DNA of 11,384 nucleotides from a bacterium (lineage in GTDB: Bacteria > Patescibacteriota > Minisyncoccia > Phycocordibacterales > UBA10002): the NCBI GenBank assembly GCA_030648695.1, contig JAUSHG010000002.1, positions 1-11,384 on the forward strand. The letters run 5' to 3'. Below the pieces are notes generated by a model. The model did not search any database. It was not told the DNA's origin and worked only from the letters and a program-made list of their open reading frames with translations. How positions within the stretch are numbered: the stretch's first letter is position 1; each line of letters opens with the position of its first letter. Shown here in pieces: positions 11,076 to 11,384 of this stretch. A program made the position numbers and the translations under genes.

Positions 11076-11297
11076 TCAAACTCTCACATAGACGACGTAT
11101 TTTCCGGTTTTTCCCTCCTGTCGTAGACGTCCCTCCTTTTCTAACGTATCTAAATAGCGGGTTGCGGTAGCATCCGATACTCGGAGTAGTTTTTGTACTT
11201 CGTCGTTCGAGATTTTGCCCGTCTCGGTGACTTTCGCCATGATGCGGTCAAGCTTCTTTCGTCTGTGTGCTTGGATTTTTGCTCGGGCTTTTATCAA
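11076..11297 (-). CDS. Small winged-helix DNA-binding protein (DeoR-like N-terminal fold)
   Basis: The 73-residue product has a basic N-terminus (KARAKIQAHRRKKLDRI) and a winged helix-turn-helix of the kind found at the start of DeoR-type regulators. ISNDEVQKLLRVSDATATRY (29-48) is the helix-turn-helix and LEKEGRLRQEGKTGKYVVYV (52-71) the wing. No effector domain follows, so it is either a minimal regulator or an accessory DNA-binding protein. The start is uncertain: the first usable codon is TTG 11297, the frame stays open back to a TAG at 11346-11348, and a purine-rich GGAGGGGAAGGG lies about 11 bases before in-frame ATC codons near 11312. It could regulate the neighbouring export operon, but that is inferred from position only. 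Confidence 0.72.
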   Translation of the reverse strand: MIKARAKIQAHRRKKLDRIMAKVTETGKISNDEVQKLLRVSDATATRYLDTLEKEGRLRQEGKTGKYVVYVRV

Positions 11298-11326
11298 GAG
11301 GGCGGTGATGATTGTCCCTTCCCCTC

Positions 11327-11384
11327 CTCTCCCTCTGCCCCTTTTCTAAGGGGAAGTACCGAGTCCTCGAGGGGTAGGGGTTGT
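11327..11384. repeat. CCCCTTTTCWAAGGGG repeat at the right edge
   Basis: CCCCTT (11338-11343) and AAGGGG (11348-11353) form a hairpin, followed by a CCTCGAGG palindrome and GAGGGGTAGGGG. The order of words matches the shorter element at 7996-8036. On the minus strand it ends in GGAGGGGAAGGG just before the winged-helix gene, the same placement as before the ABC ATPase gene. The element probably continues past the window. Confidence 0.7.

Overview
The window looks like an accessory stretch of a Candidate Phyla Radiation genome, most likely a Parcubacteria (Patescibacteria) lineage. The evidence is indirect. There are many short, membrane-anchored proteins of types I associate with Parcubacteria, a DUF5667-type protein beside an ECF sigma factor, a stand-alone SWIB-domain protein, tiny proteins of 48 and 58 residues, very few Shine-Dalgarno sequences, and intergenic spaces packed with hairpins and small repeats. 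No rRNA, tRNA, CRISPR array, insertion sequence or phage gene is visible.

Layout. Bases 1-172 hold no gene I can support. A possible 41-codon ORF (173-298), an ECF sigma factor (295-810) and a membrane-anchored DUF5667-type protein (912-1952) lie on the plus strand and look like a sigma/regulator unit. Every later gene is on the minus strand. From 1954 to 3733 come four small genes: a secreted or membrane-anchored protein with a Cys pair (2128-2478), a 58-residue membrane peptide (2642-2818), an anchored four-Cys protein (2966-3484) and a 48-residue zinc-ribbon-like protein (3587-3733). They are separated by a heptamer-based inverted repeat that occurs three times and by a second hairpin element that occurs twice. 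A DEAD-box RNA helicase (3870-5105) follows, preceded by an unusually structured leader (5118-5344) with a strong promoter, an intrinsic terminator and a 16-bp long-range stem. Three small membrane proteins (5386-6656) and a SWIB protein (6771-7019) come next. Upstream of the SWIB gene is a two-unit 105-bp palindromic tandem repeat that itself carries a good promoter match.

Bases 7310-10821 are a three-gene operon transcribed in the order adaptor, permease, ATPase. It encodes a MacAB/YknXYZ-like ABC export system, with a one-base stop/start overlap (TAATG) between the first two genes and a repeat hairpin that buries the ATPase ribosome-binding site. A winged-helix protein (11076-11297) with a non-ATG start and interspersed repeats close the window.

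How it fits together. The recognisable functions are regulation (ECF sigma, winged helix, SWIB), RNA remodelling (DEAD-box helicase), export or envelope defence (ABC system) and small surface-anchored proteins. The unusual content is mostly between the genes: a candidate ~105-nt small RNA or attenuator ahead of the helicase, repeat-borne promoters and ribosome-binding sites, and 7-bp and ~11-bp periodic repeats. I found no new enzymatic system; the noncoding elements are the best leads.
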